Part shown: positions 29,352 through 37,849 of the stretch, piece by piece | Layout: every line of letters begins with the position of its first letter | How positions within the stretch are numbered: position 1 is the first letter of the stretch | Assembly: GCA_023150875.1 (NCBI GenBank) | Contig: JAKLKC010000035.1 | Coordinates: 1-64,000, forward strand | Direction of reading: 5' to 3' | From: Myxococcota bacterium | GTDB lineage: Bacteria; Myxococcota_A; UBA796; UBA9615; JAKLKC01 | DNA: 64,000 bases | Made by a program: the position numbers and the translations under genes | Notes under the pieces: model-generated | What the model was told of the DNA's origin: nothing | Seen by the model: the letters and a program-made list of their open reading frames with translations, nothing else | Databases searched by the model: none

Positions 29352-30320
29352 CTACCGCGAACGGAGGCGGGCCGCGAGGGAGATCGCCAGGCGGAGGGCC
29401 GCCTCCATGGGGGCGCCCCGGGCGATCCCGCGGCCGGCGATGTCCCGGGCGCTGCCGTGGTCGGGGCTGGTGCGGACCACCGGCAGCCCCAGGGTGACGT
29501 TGGTGGCGCCGCCGGGGTCCAGGGTCTTGATCGCCACCAGCCCCTGGTCGTGGTAGCAGGCGACCACGCCGTCGAACTCCCCCGAGACCGCCCGGGCGAA
29601 GACGGTGTCGGCGGGGAGGGGGCCGTGGGCGTCCACCCCCCGGGCCCGGGCCTCCCGCACCGCGGGCGCCAGGACCTCGCCGTCCTCGGTGCCCAGGTGC
29701 CCCCCCTCCCCGGCGTGGGGGTTGAGGCCGCACAGGGCGATCCGCGGCGAGGGGACGCCGAAGCCCTCCCGGAGCGCCGACCCCAGGGTCGCCAGGACCC
29801 CCGCCGGGTCCGGATGGCGCCGGACCGCTTCCGGCACCCGGGAGAGGGGGAGGTGGGTCGTCAGCAGGCACACCCGCAGGCGACCACCGACGAAGGCCAT
29901 CACCTCCCGGCCGGGCTGGCCGCACAGGGCGGCGAGGTACTCGGTGTGGCCGGGATGGGGGAAGCCCGCGGCGAGGAGGGGGGCCTTGGTGATGGGGGCG
30001 GTCACCAACGCCCCGTAGGCGCCCCCGAGGGTGCCCCGGACCGCCGCCGCGACGGCCGCCACCTCCGGCAGGGACTCGAAGGGAGCGTCCCCGGCAGGGG
30101 GCGGCGTCACCCGCTCCACCTCGTCCTCCCAGCGCCCCCAGCCCAGGAGATCCGCCGCCCGGGCGAAGGGCTCCGGGGGGCCGAGCAGGACCGGCACCGC
30201 CTCCCCGTCGGGCCTCTCCAGGTACGCCCGCACCGCGCGGAGCGCCACCTCGGGGCCGATCCCCAGGGGATCTCCGAGGGTCACGGCGATCCGGGGCGGG
30301 CCGGCGGCGAGGGGGCTCAT
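29352..30320 (-). CDS. pdxA: 4-hydroxythreonine-4-phosphate dehydrogenase
   Basis: 322 aa. RIAVTLGDPLGIGPEVALRA at the start, ALVTAPITKAPL (about 118), metal-binding His in GFPHPGHTEYLA and LLTTHLPLS, and C-terminal RTSPDHGSARDIAGRG match PdxA. It is NAD- and metal-dependent and oxidises 4-phosphohydroxy-L-threonine in pyridoxal phosphate synthesis. The ATG overlaps the surA stop (ATGA). The surA-pdxA order is common in proteobacteria. Confidence 0.97.
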   Translation of the reverse strand: MSPLAAGPPRIAVTLGDPLGIGPEVALRAVRAYLERPDGEAVPVLLGPPEPFARAADLLGWGRWEDEVERVTPPPAGDAPFESLPEVAAVAAAVRGTLGGAYGALVTAPITKAPLLAAGFPHPGHTEYLAALCGQPGREVMAFVGGRLRVCLLTTHLPLSRVPEAVRRHPDPAGVLATLGSALREGFGVPSPRIALCGLNPHAGEGGHLGTEDGEVLAPAVREARARGVDAHGPLPADTVFARAVSGEFDGVVACYHDQGLVAIKTLDPGGATNVTLGLPVVRTSPDHGSARDIAGRGIARGAPMEAALRLAISLAARLRSR

Positions 30321-31348
30321 TCGGGCGCGGGGGCGGGGATCTCGGGTCCGGGGTCCACGGGGACGGGCTCGGGAGTCGCCGGCGCCGGGCTGGCGGCGGC
30401 CATGCGGGGCAGGAGCACCTCGACGTGGGACTCGCGCCGACGCTGCTCCACCCACCTCTCGATGGCGCGCTCCTCCCGCTCCTGGGCCAGCTCCCGCCAG
30501 AGCTGCTGGCGCATCTCCTCGAAGGGGGGGACGCCCGCCTCGCGCCTCTCGGAGACGGCGAGCAGCCACACGCCCTGGGAGGTCACCACCGGCTCGGCGA
30601 CGCCCCCCTCCGGAGGGAGTCCCTCCAGCACCTGGCGGAACTCGCTGTTGAGGTCCTCCAGGCGGACGAAGCCGCTGTCCCCTCCCTGGGCGGCGTTGGG
30701 GAGGGCCGACTCCGCCGCGGCGACCTCGGCGAAGGACCGGCCGGCCCGGATGGCGTCCGCGAGGTCCCTGGCCTTCGCCATCGTCGCCTCCCGGCTCGCG
30801 TCATCCCCTTCGGCGTGGCGGATCAGCGCCATCCACAGGTGGACCCTCGGGTCCTTGGGGGCCGCGGCGGCGCGCTGGTTGTAGGCGCTCCGCAGGTCCG
30901 CCTCCTCGATCTGCATCCGCTGGCGGATCTCCATCTGGAGGAACTTGTCGTAGCGGATCTCCTGCCGCTTGTCCGCCAGGAACTCCTCCCACGTCGCTCC
31001 GTTGCGCTCGACCTCCGCGCGGAGCTGCTCCTCGGACAGGCCGTACTGCTTCTCGATCATCCCCAGGTACCGCTGCAGCTCCGGCTCGTCCACCTTGAGG
31101 CCCGCCACGTCCATGGCCTGCTCCATCAGCTTGCGGCCGACGAGCTGATCCACGACCTGGTCCCTCAGGTCCGGTACCTCGGGCGCCCCGCCGAGCTGGC
31201 GGAACTGAGCCTCCGCCTCGGCGACCTCGGAGAGGAGGATGACCTCGTCGTTGACCACGGCGGCCACCCGGTCCACCACCTCGGCGGAGGCGGCGCCGGG
31301 GGCGAGGAGCGCTCCGGCGAGGAGGGCGGGCCACGCGGATCGTCGCAT
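30317..31348 (-). CDS. surA: SurA-like periplasmic peptidyl-prolyl isomerase chaperone
   Basis: 343 aa from the ATG at 31348, which begins the signal peptide MRRSAWPALLAGALLAPGAA. The SurA N-domain (EVVDRVAAVVNDEVILLSEV) is followed by helices LRDQVVDQLVGRKLMEQA. A single parvulin domain covers about 185-285 (HLWMALIRH, AKARDLADAIRAGRSFAEVA, GGDSGFVRLEDLN, VTSQGVWLLAVSER). E. coli SurA has two parvulin domains; one is usual in deltaproteobacteria. It chaperones outer-membrane proteins. A -10 TACGAT at 31393-31398 precedes it. Confidence 0.93.
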   Translation of the reverse strand: MRRSAWPALLAGALLAPGAASAEVVDRVAAVVNDEVILLSEVAEAEAQFRQLGGAPEVPDLRDQVVDQLVGRKLMEQAMDVAGLKVDEPELQRYLGMIEKQYGLSEEQLRAEVERNGATWEEFLADKRQEIRYDKFLQMEIRQRMQIEEADLRSAYNQRAAAAPKDPRVHLWMALIRHAEGDDASREATMAKARDLADAIRAGRSFAEVAAAESALPNAAQGGDSGFVRLEDLNSEFRQVLEGLPPEGGVAEPVVTSQGVWLLAVSERREAGVPPFEEMRQQLWRELAQEREERAIERWVEQRRRESHVEVLLPRMAAASPAPATPEPVPVDPGPEIPAPAPE

Positions 31349-31392
31349 CGGGATCTCCACGTCCCCCGGGATCTCCCCATGAGGACGGTCAC

Positions 31393-31421
31393 ATCGTAGG
31401 TCCGACGGCACCGGGCGTGCC
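31393..31421 (-). promoter_or_regulatory. putative surA promoter with overlapping dyad
   Basis: TACGAT (31398-31393) is a fair -10. Just upstream, GGCAC-N5-GTGCC (31407-31421) is a perfect 5-bp dyad. On the minus strand it also has the GG-N10-GC spacing of sigma54 -24/-12 sites (TGGCACG...GTGCC, with GTGCC in place of TTGCW). Which reading is right cannot be told here. The rest of 31349-31592 is G-rich with no feature. Confidence 0.3.
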
Positions 31422-31592
31422 ACGTCGGGGCCGGTGGCGTGGCGGGATGGAAAGGGAGGGGGAGCCGGGGGGCGGGCCCTGCGGGCGGGAGGCGTGGAGG
31501 GAGGGGGAGGGCTCCCCCGGGCACGGCGCCGGGTCCGGGGCCGCCGCCGGAGGAGATCCCCGCGGCGGCGGCCGCCGGTGGTCGGCCGTCCC

Positions 31593-32657
31593 TCAGTGGG
31601 CGTCGCCGCCCTCCTCGGCGCCGGCCGGGAGGGCGCCGCCGGCCGTGGGGCCGCCGGGGCGGATGGTCAGGCCGCCGGGCATCCCGCCGGGGGCGTCCTC
31701 GCCGCCGAGCTGGAGGCCGCCGGGGCCGCCGGGGGCGGGGCCCGCCTTGCGCTCGATCTTGTGGTCGGCCAGCTTCTTCTCGTCGACCTCGACCTTGGCG
31801 TTCTTCTTGATGCCGGCGACGTAGGCGTCGTACTTCTCCTTGTACCTCTCGCTCTTGACCTTGCGCAGGACGCTCGACTTCATCTGGTCGAAGGTGCGCT
31901 CGACCTGCTCGCGCTTGTTGGCGACCGTGATGATGTGGAACCCGTCGTCGGCCTTGATGACGCCCGAGATCTGGTCCTTCTCCATCTTGAAGGCCTCGTC
32001 GACGATCTTCTGATCGACGCCGGGCTTGCCCTTGGTGGACACGAAGCCGAGGTCGCCGCCGCGGCGGGCGTACGGGCCCTGGGAGTACTTGATGGCCAGC
32101 TCCTTGAACTGGTCGGGCTTGGCCTTGACCTCGCCCAGGATGCGCTCGGCCTCCTTCTTGGCGTCGTCCTCGGTCTTGCCGGCCTCGACCTTGATCAGGA
32201 TGTCCTTGATCTGGACCTTGGCGGGGACGATGAACTCGTCCTTGTGCTCGTCGAAGTACTTCTTGAGCTCGTCGTCGGTGATGTCGTTGTTCTTGATGGT
32301 CCCGTAGACCTCCTTCTTGAGGAGGGTGTTGACCATCATCTTCTGGATCTTGGGATCCCGGTCGATCTTCTGCCGGACCGCCTCCTGGTAGAGGAGCTTC
32401 TCCTCCACCAGCTTGTCCAGGACCTCCTTGCGGGCGGCGGCGTCGAGGTCCGTCTCGCCGGGGCCGCGCCGTGAGGCCGCCTGGTCGAACTCGACGGTGC
32501 CGACGGGCATGCCGTTGACGTGGGCGATGGGCTCGCCGATCTCCTCGGTGGCACCCCCGCTGAAATCGGGGGCGCCGCCTCCCGAACCGCCGCCGCAGCC
32601 CACCGCCAGGGCCGAGCCCGCCAGAGCCAAGGCCACCACGCTGTACCTGAACTTCAT
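31593..32657 (-). CDS. parvulin-type peptidyl-prolyl isomerase lipoprotein (PrsA-like)
   Basis: 354 aa. Signal MKFRYSVVALALAGSALAVG with lipobox LAVGC (Cys 21). An N-terminal SurA_N-like part (GTVEFDQAASRRGPGETDLD, LVEEKLLYQEAVRQKID) and a parvulin domain at about 140-235 (AKVQIKDILIKVEAGKT, PYARRGGDLGFVSTKGKPGV, GVIKADDGFHIITVANKREQ). The last 45 residues are Gly/Pro-rich. Predicted to be membrane-tethered in the periplasm and to help fold exported proteins together with SurA downstream. Lys-rich composition sets it apart from its neighbours. Confidence 0.94.
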   Translation of the reverse strand: MKFRYSVVALALAGSALAVGCGGGSGGGAPDFSGGATEEIGEPIAHVNGMPVGTVEFDQAASRRGPGETDLDAAARKEVLDKLVEEKLLYQEAVRQKIDRDPKIQKMMVNTLLKKEVYGTIKNNDITDDELKKYFDEHKDEFIVPAKVQIKDILIKVEAGKTEDDAKKEAERILGEVKAKPDQFKELAIKYSQGPYARRGGDLGFVSTKGKPGVDQKIVDEAFKMEKDQISGVIKADDGFHIITVANKREQVERTFDQMKSSVLRKVKSERYKEKYDAYVAGIKKNAKVEVDEKKLADHKIERKAGPAPGGPGGLQLGGEDAPGGMPGGLTIRPGGPTAGGALPAGAEEGGDAH

Positions 32658-32670
32658 CGAATCCCTCCGA

Positions 32671-32689
32671 GGACCCGCTCGGCGGGTCC
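32671..32689. promoter_or_regulatory. 5'-leader hairpin abutting the RBS of the parvulin lipoprotein gene
   Basis: GGACCCGC-TCG-GCGGGTCC (plus strand) is a perfect 8-bp stem with a 3-nt loop, directly upstream of the TCGGAGGG ribosome-binding site. It could tune translation, act as a terminator/attenuator after mfd, or stabilise the downstream message. Confidence 0.4.
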
Positions 32690-32777
32690 GGAACCAGATC
32701 GGGAGTGTCGGGGATCGGGCATCGCCCCGCGGCGGCCCGCCGGGGGCCCCGCGGAAAGAGGCGGCAGTGCTAGCACA

Positions 32778-35700
32778 CTACCCCAGGCGCTGCAAGACCT
32801 TCTTCAGCAGCGGCAGGGGTGCGCGCCGCTCCTCCTTCGTCATTCGGATGGTCAGCGTGCCGCCTGGGGAGAGGGCGAGGCGCTGGGAGTTCTCCTGCAG
32901 GAGACGCGCGAGTCGATCGGGGTGGACCGGCGTGCTCGGGTCGAAGTGCAGCTCAACACCCGAGGCCCCGCGTTTCATCCGCGCCACCCGCAGCTTCCTG
33001 GCCAGCACCTTGAGCCGGATCAGCTCCACCAGCCGCTCCACGGGCTCGGGGACCCTGCCGTAGAGGTCCTCCAGCTCCTCGGTCACCCCCAGGGCCTCCC
33101 CCTCGCTGCCCGCGGTGGACAGGCGCTTGTAGTAGAGGAGGCGGTCCCGCTGGTCGGGGACGTAGTCGGCGGGGATGTAGGCCTCGCAGGCGATGTCGAT
33201 CTCCGGCTCGAAGGATCCGCCGGCGGTGGCGTCGCCCCGGGCCGCGCGCACGGCCTCCTCCAGCATCTCCATGTAGACCTCGAAGCCCACGGCGGCGATG
33301 TGGCCGTGCTGAGTCTTGCCCAGCAGGTCCCCCGCCCCCCGCAGCTCCAGGTCGTGGGCGGCGATCTTGAAGCCCGCCCCGAGGCCGCTGTGGTCCTGCA
33401 GGACCTTCAGCCGCTGGAGGGCCTCGGGGCGCAGGGCGCGGCCCGGCGGCACGATCAGCCAGGCGTGCCCGCGGCTGCGGCCCCGGCCGACCCGGCCGCG
33501 GATCTGGTAGAGCTGGGCGAGGCCGAAGGTGTCGGCGCGGTGGACGATGACCGTGTTGGCGTTGGGGATGTCGATGCCGCTCTCGATGATGGTGGTGCTC
33601 ACCAGCACGTCGAAGCGCCGCTGGACGAACTCGACCATGATCCCTTCGAGCTCCTTGGGCGCCATCTGGCCGTGGGCGACCCGCAGCCGCACCCCGGGGA
33701 CCGCCCTCTCGACGAAGCGCGCCATGGCGTGGATGGAGCGGACGCGGTTGTGGACGAAGAAGACCTGCCCGCCCCGGCGGACCTCGGCCTCGATGGCCTC
33801 CCGGACCCGCTGCACGCTGAACTTCGCGACGTAGGTGCGCACCTCCTGGCGTCCCTCGGGCGGGGTGGTGATCAGCGACAGGTCCCGCAGCCCGCTCATG
33901 GCCATGTTCAGGGTGCGGGGGATGGGTGTGGCGGTCATGGTGAGGACGTCCACGTCCTTGCGCAGCGCCTTGATCCGCTCCTTGTGCTTCACCCCGAAGC
34001 GGTGCTCCTCGTCGATGACCAGCAGGCCCAGGTCCCGGAAGCGCACGTCCTCGCTGAGGAGGCGGTGGGTGGCCACCAGGACGTCGATCTTCCCGTCCCG
34101 GACGTCCCGGACGACATCCCTCTCGTCGCCCCCGGTGACGAAGCGGCTGAGCATCGCCACCCGGACGGGGAAGCCCTCCATGCGCTCGCGGAAGCTCTGG
34201 TAGTGCTGGAGGGCGAGGATGGTGGTGGGGACCAGCACCGCCACCTGGCGGCCCGAGGCGACGACGTGGAAGGCGGCGCGCATGGCGACCTCGGTCTTGC
34301 CGAAGCCCACGTCGCCGCAGATCAGCCGGTCCATGGGTCGGTCGCCCGCGAGGTCCTTGCGGATGGCGGCGATGGCCTCGAGCTGGTCCTCGGTCTCCTC
34401 GAAGGGGAAGGTGGCGTCGAACTCCCGGCACATGACGTCGGGAGGGGGGTACTCGGGGCGCGTGGAGACGGTGCGGGCGGCGTACAGGTCCAGCAGCTCC
34501 CGGGCGAGCTTCTGCACCGCCTCCTCGGCCTTGCGCCTCCGGGTCTTCCAGGTCGTCCCCCCGAGCTTGTCCAGGGAGGGGCGGGCGCCCTCGGGGCCGG
34601 TCCAGCGGGAGAGCCGGTCGAGCTGGTGGACGGGGACGTAGAGCCTGTCGCCGTCCTGGTACTCCAGGAGCAGGTAGTCGTTCTCGCTCCTGGCGACGGC
34701 CAGCTTGACCAGCCCGCGGAACAGGCCGATCCCGTGGCGGGCGTGGACGATGGCGTCCCCCTCCTTCAGTTGGCTGAAGGAGCTGAAGGCCGCCTTCACG
34801 TCCCGGGCGCCCGAGCGGGCCCGGAGTCTCTTCCCGAAGACCTCGTGCTCGGCCACCACGGCCAGGCCGGCGACGTCGGAGACGAAGCCCCGGGCGGGGG
34901 TGGCGGGGAGGGCGGTGGGGGCGCCCGTGGCGGAGCGCAGAGGCGAGGCCGGGTCCAGCAGCTCGGCCGGGGAGGGGCGCTCGGCGCGGACCTCGACCTC
35001 CACGTCGTAGGCCGAGAGGAGCTCGTGGACCTGCTGGGCCTGCACCCGGGAGCGGCAGGCCAGCAGGACCTTCAGCCGGTCCCCGCGCCAGGCGCCCAGC
35101 CTCCGGACCAGGGGCGCCAGCATCCCCTCGTCGCCGTCCCGCGAGGACAGGATCTCGCCGCGCAGCGCGGACAGGTCGTGGGCGCGCAGCTCCAGGGTGG
35201 GGAGGTCCGCCTCGGGGAGGGCGAGGGGGAAGGAGAGGCGGCGGTGGCGGGCGATCTCCGCCCGCAGCACGTCGGCGCCGAGGAAGAGGGTCTCGGGGGG
35301 CGGGACCAGCGCCTCCTGGGCCACGTCGTCGTCGTAGGCGGCCCGGATCCGGCCGTCGGCCCGGAGCAGCACGTCCTCGATGGCGTCGGGATGCTCGGTG
35401 ACCACCAGGGCCTCGGCGCCGAGGTACTCGAAGAAGGGGGACAGGCGGTCGTGGAAGAGGGGGAGGTAGTTCTCGATCCCGGCGAAGCAGACGCCCCGCT
35501 CCACCTGCTCCTGCAGGGCGATCCGGTGGCGGGGGGCCAGGTCCCGCTCGCGGCAGAGGCGGGAGAGGGCGGCGACGGCCCGGGAGGTGGCCTCGGGGGT
35601 GAAGACCTCCTCGCGCACGGGGAGGATCACCGCCTCCTTGAGGTCCGCCCCTACGGAGCGCTGGCTGGTGGGGTCGAAGCGGCGGATGGCGTCGACGGTG

Positions 35701-36311
35701 TCGCCCCAGGTCTCGATGCGGAGGGGGGCGCCGTAGAGGGGGGCGTAGACGTCGAGGATGTGGCCGCGGACCGAGAAGCACCCCCGGTCCTCGGTGCGGT
35801 CGGTGGAGAGGTAGCCCCCTTCGACCAGCTTGCGGACGAAGGGGTCGCGGGGCAGCTCCTCGTCCTTGATCACCAGGTCGGTCGCGGCGCCCAGGGCTTC
35901 CCGGGGGATGACCCTCTTGAGGAGGGCGGCGGCGGGGGCGACCACCACCAGGGGCTGGGCCTCCAGGAGGGCGTGGAGGATCTCGATGCGCCGGCGGGAG
36001 ATCTCGGCGTGGGGGGAGACCCCGGCGTAGGGCGAGACGTCCCAGTCGGGGTAGAGGGCGACCCGCCGGCCCCGGGCCGGGGCCTCGGCCATGGAGGTGT
36101 GGCTGCCGGGGTCCGAGAACCAGAAACGCAGGTCCCGGTAAGCCTGCTCGGCGGCCTCCTCGGTCGCGGCGATCCACAGGATCGGCCCCGGGACCGACGC
36201 CCCCAGCGCGGCGACGAGCCAGGCCGGGGCGGAGCCCGACGCGCCGGTCACCTGGACGGCGCCGGAGCTCGCCAGAAGCGGGCGGACGCGATCGGGGAAG
36301 GAGAGGGTCAT
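32778..36311 (-). CDS. mfd: transcription-repair coupling factor
   Basis: 1177 aa, the full Mfd length. The UvrB-homology region is N-terminal (AAALLKRVIPREALGAATDL). The RNA polymerase-interaction domain begins LKEGDAIVHARHGIGLFRGL (about 520). The RecG-like translocase has Walker A GDVGFGKTEVAMRAAF (about 665), DEEHRFGVKHKERIKAL (about 770), TATPIPRTLNMAM, and GRGRSRGHAWL. A TRCF C-terminal domain follows. It removes RNA polymerase stalled at DNA damage and recruits UvrA. Promoter at 36339-36367. It heads the mfd-parvulin-surA-pdxA group. Confidence 0.99.
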   Translation of the reverse strand: MTLSFPDRVRPLLASSGAVQVTGASGSAPAWLVAALGASVPGPILWIAATEEAAEQAYRDLRFWFSDPGSHTSMAEAPARGRRVALYPDWDVSPYAGVSPHAEISRRRIEILHALLEAQPLVVVAPAAALLKRVIPREALGAATDLVIKDEELPRDPFVRKLVEGGYLSTDRTEDRGCFSVRGHILDVYAPLYGAPLRIETWGDTVDAIRRFDPTSQRSVGADLKEAVILPVREEVFTPEATSRAVAALSRLCRERDLAPRHRIALQEQVERGVCFAGIENYLPLFHDRLSPFFEYLGAEALVVTEHPDAIEDVLLRADGRIRAAYDDDVAQEALVPPPETLFLGADVLRAEIARHRRLSFPLALPEADLPTLELRAHDLSALRGEILSSRDGDEGMLAPLVRRLGAWRGDRLKVLLACRSRVQAQQVHELLSAYDVEVEVRAERPSPAELLDPASPLRSATGAPTALPATPARGFVSDVAGLAVVAEHEVFGKRLRARSGARDVKAAFSSFSQLKEGDAIVHARHGIGLFRGLVKLAVARSENDYLLLEYQDGDRLYVPVHQLDRLSRWTGPEGARPSLDKLGGTTWKTRRRKAEEAVQKLARELLDLYAARTVSTRPEYPPPDVMCREFDATFPFEETEDQLEAIAAIRKDLAGDRPMDRLICGDVGFGKTEVAMRAAFHVVASGRQVAVLVPTTILALQHYQSFRERMEGFPVRVAMLSRFVTGGDERDVVRDVRDGKIDVLVATHRLLSEDVRFRDLGLLVIDEEHRFGVKHKERIKALRKDVDVLTMTATPIPRTLNMAMSGLRDLSLITTPPEGRQEVRTYVAKFSVQRVREAIEAEVRRGGQVFFVHNRVRSIHAMARFVERAVPGVRLRVAHGQMAPKELEGIMVEFVQRRFDVLVSTTIIESGIDIPNANTVIVHRADTFGLAQLYQIRGRVGRGRSRGHAWLIVPPGRALRPEALQRLKVLQDHSGLGAGFKIAAHDLELRGAGDLLGKTQHGHIAAVGFEVYMEMLEEAVRAARGDATAGGSFEPEIDIACEAYIPADYVPDQRDRLLYYKRLSTAGSEGEALGVTEELEDLYGRVPEPVERLVELIRLKVLARKLRVARMKRGASGVELHFDPSTPVHPDRLARLLQENSQRLALSPGGTLTIRMTKEERRAPLPLLKKVLQRLG

Positions 36312-36338
36312 CCGGGCCGGCGGCAGGGGGGCCGGCGC

Positions 36339-36367
36339 AAGTTAGACACGGCGGGCGGTCGTGTAAA
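36339..36367 (-). promoter_or_regulatory. sigma70-like promoter of mfd
   Basis: TTTACA (36367-36362), 17-bp spacer, TAACTT (36344-36339) on the minus strand. It lies in the 86-bp gap between mfd and the HDOD gene, about 28 nt from the mfd ATG. Confidence 0.6.
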
Positions 36368-36397
36368 GGACGAGTCACGCGCGAGGGGCATGCCCGT

Positions 36398-37747
36398 TCA
36401 GGCGGCTTGGCTCCGGCGGTCGTCGGTGGCCGCCGGCGCGGGGGCTTCCCCGGCGGGCGGAGCGGCCAGGGGCCACGTCCAGCGGTCGGACCGGATCGCC
36501 GCCCACGCGGCGGCGACGCGGGCGGAGAGCCCGTCGAGCGCGTCGTCCCCCAGGTCCAGGGAGGCGAAGAGGGGGCGGCCCTCCGGGGTCGGCCGGCCGT
36601 CCCGGTCGGCGGTCCGCGCCGAGGTGGCCGCCAGCGCACGGCCCGCCGCCCGCGCCGCACCGTGCAGGGACGCGCCCCTGGACACCCCCGCGAGGGCCGC
36701 CACCTGGAGCGCGCCGGGCGCATCGGTGAGGCGCGGGATCAGCCGGACCGCCACGGCAGGGCCGTGCACGTCCAGGAACTCCGAAGCCTGGCCGCGCCGC
36801 ATCCGGGCGAAGAGCGGGTCCCGCTCGCTGCCCACCTGGAGCGCCCGGACCAGGAGCACGCGGGCCAGGCTCGTGAACAGCGCCAGCAGGAAGGCGTCCG
36901 TGGGGCTCGTCTCCCCTTCGTCCTCCGCCAGCCAACCTGCAAGGAGGGCCGCCGCGCGGGCGCGGACGACCTCGCCCTGGGCGAGGGGCCGCCAGGGCGC
37001 GTCCGGTCCTGGCTCGGACTCGGCCAGCGCCATGCCCGCCACCAGTCGCGCGAGGCTGTCGCCGTCGAGGAGGCGGATCGCCTTGCCCGGATCGGGCACC
37101 TCCGCGGGCTCCACCCCGGCGACCCGGGCCGCCACCCCCGGGAGGCGGGCGGCGATCCTCGGCCACCTCTTCAGAGCCCGCTCCAGGAGGTCCTCGTCCC
37201 TGCCCTCGGAACGCGAGAGGGCGCGGGCCTCCAGGGCGACCTCCCACTCCAGGGGGATCCGCGCGCCGACCCGGGCGGCGAGGGCTCCGAGGCGGGTGGG
37301 GAAGGTGGGATCGAGGCGCCCCGCGAGGTCTTCGCCCTCGGGAGCGTCGTGTGCCCGGCGGGACTCGATGGGGGGCGGGACCGCCGGGGAGGCCTCCGCC
37401 CCGGCGGCGGGATCCGCGGCGTGGGACCGGGACGGGGCGGACGGGTCCCGCCTCTCCCCCAGGACCAGCACCGTCGCCGCGGAGCCCCGAGCCCGCAGGG
37501 CGCGGGTCAGCGCGTCGGCGGTCGTCCCCGGGGACCCGGGCAGCACCGCCAGCGCGTAGCGTGCCAGGGCCGCGGTGCGGAGGGCGGCCGGGACGGAGTC
37601 GGCGCGGTCCACCTGGAAGCCCATGCTCTCCAGGGCGCGGGCGCCGCGGCGGGCGCGGCGGGGATCGGCCTCGATCAACAACGCCCTGCGCCGCCCCGAG
37701 GGGGGCTCTCCTCTCTCGCTCTCGGACATGACCTCGGCCCAGTCCAT
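36398..37747 (-). CDS. HDOD-domain signalling protein with degenerate receiver
   Basis: 449 aa from the ATG at 37747; an ATG at 37729 (MSESERGEPP) is equally possible. Residues about 20-100 fold like a receiver (RALLIEADPRRARRGARALE, YALAVLPGSPG) but lack the phosphorylated Asp. Residues about 170-420 resemble HDOD: LPGVAARVAGVEPAEVPDPG, AIRLLDGDSLARLVAGMALA, DAFLLALFTSLARVLLVRAL. The HD metal pair is absent, as is usual for HDOD. In other bacteria HDOD proteins act as signalling scaffolds (for example in motility or cell-cycle control). No partner gene is adjacent. Confidence 0.82.
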   Translation of the reverse strand: MDWAEVMSESERGEPPSGRRRALLIEADPRRARRGARALESMGFQVDRADSVPAALRTAALARYALAVLPGSPGTTADALTRALRARGSAATVLVLGERRDPSAPSRSHAADPAAGAEASPAVPPPIESRRAHDAPEGEDLAGRLDPTFPTRLGALAARVGARIPLEWEVALEARALSRSEGRDEDLLERALKRWPRIAARLPGVAARVAGVEPAEVPDPGKAIRLLDGDSLARLVAGMALAESEPGPDAPWRPLAQGEVVRARAAALLAGWLAEDEGETSPTDAFLLALFTSLARVLLVRALQVGSERDPLFARMRRGQASEFLDVHGPAVAVRLIPRLTDAPGALQVAALAGVSRGASLHGAARAAGRALAATSARTADRDGRPTPEGRPLFASLDLGDDALDGLSARVAAAWAAIRSDRWTWPLAAPPAGEAPAPAATDDRRSQAA

Positions 37748-37849
37748 GGGCCCCCCGATCCCTCGGCGCCGTCCTGCTTCTCGGCCGGCGGGCCGGCGGG
37801 CTTAGCCGGAAGGGCCCGGCGGTGGCGGTGGGGACGCGCCGCCGCCTCC

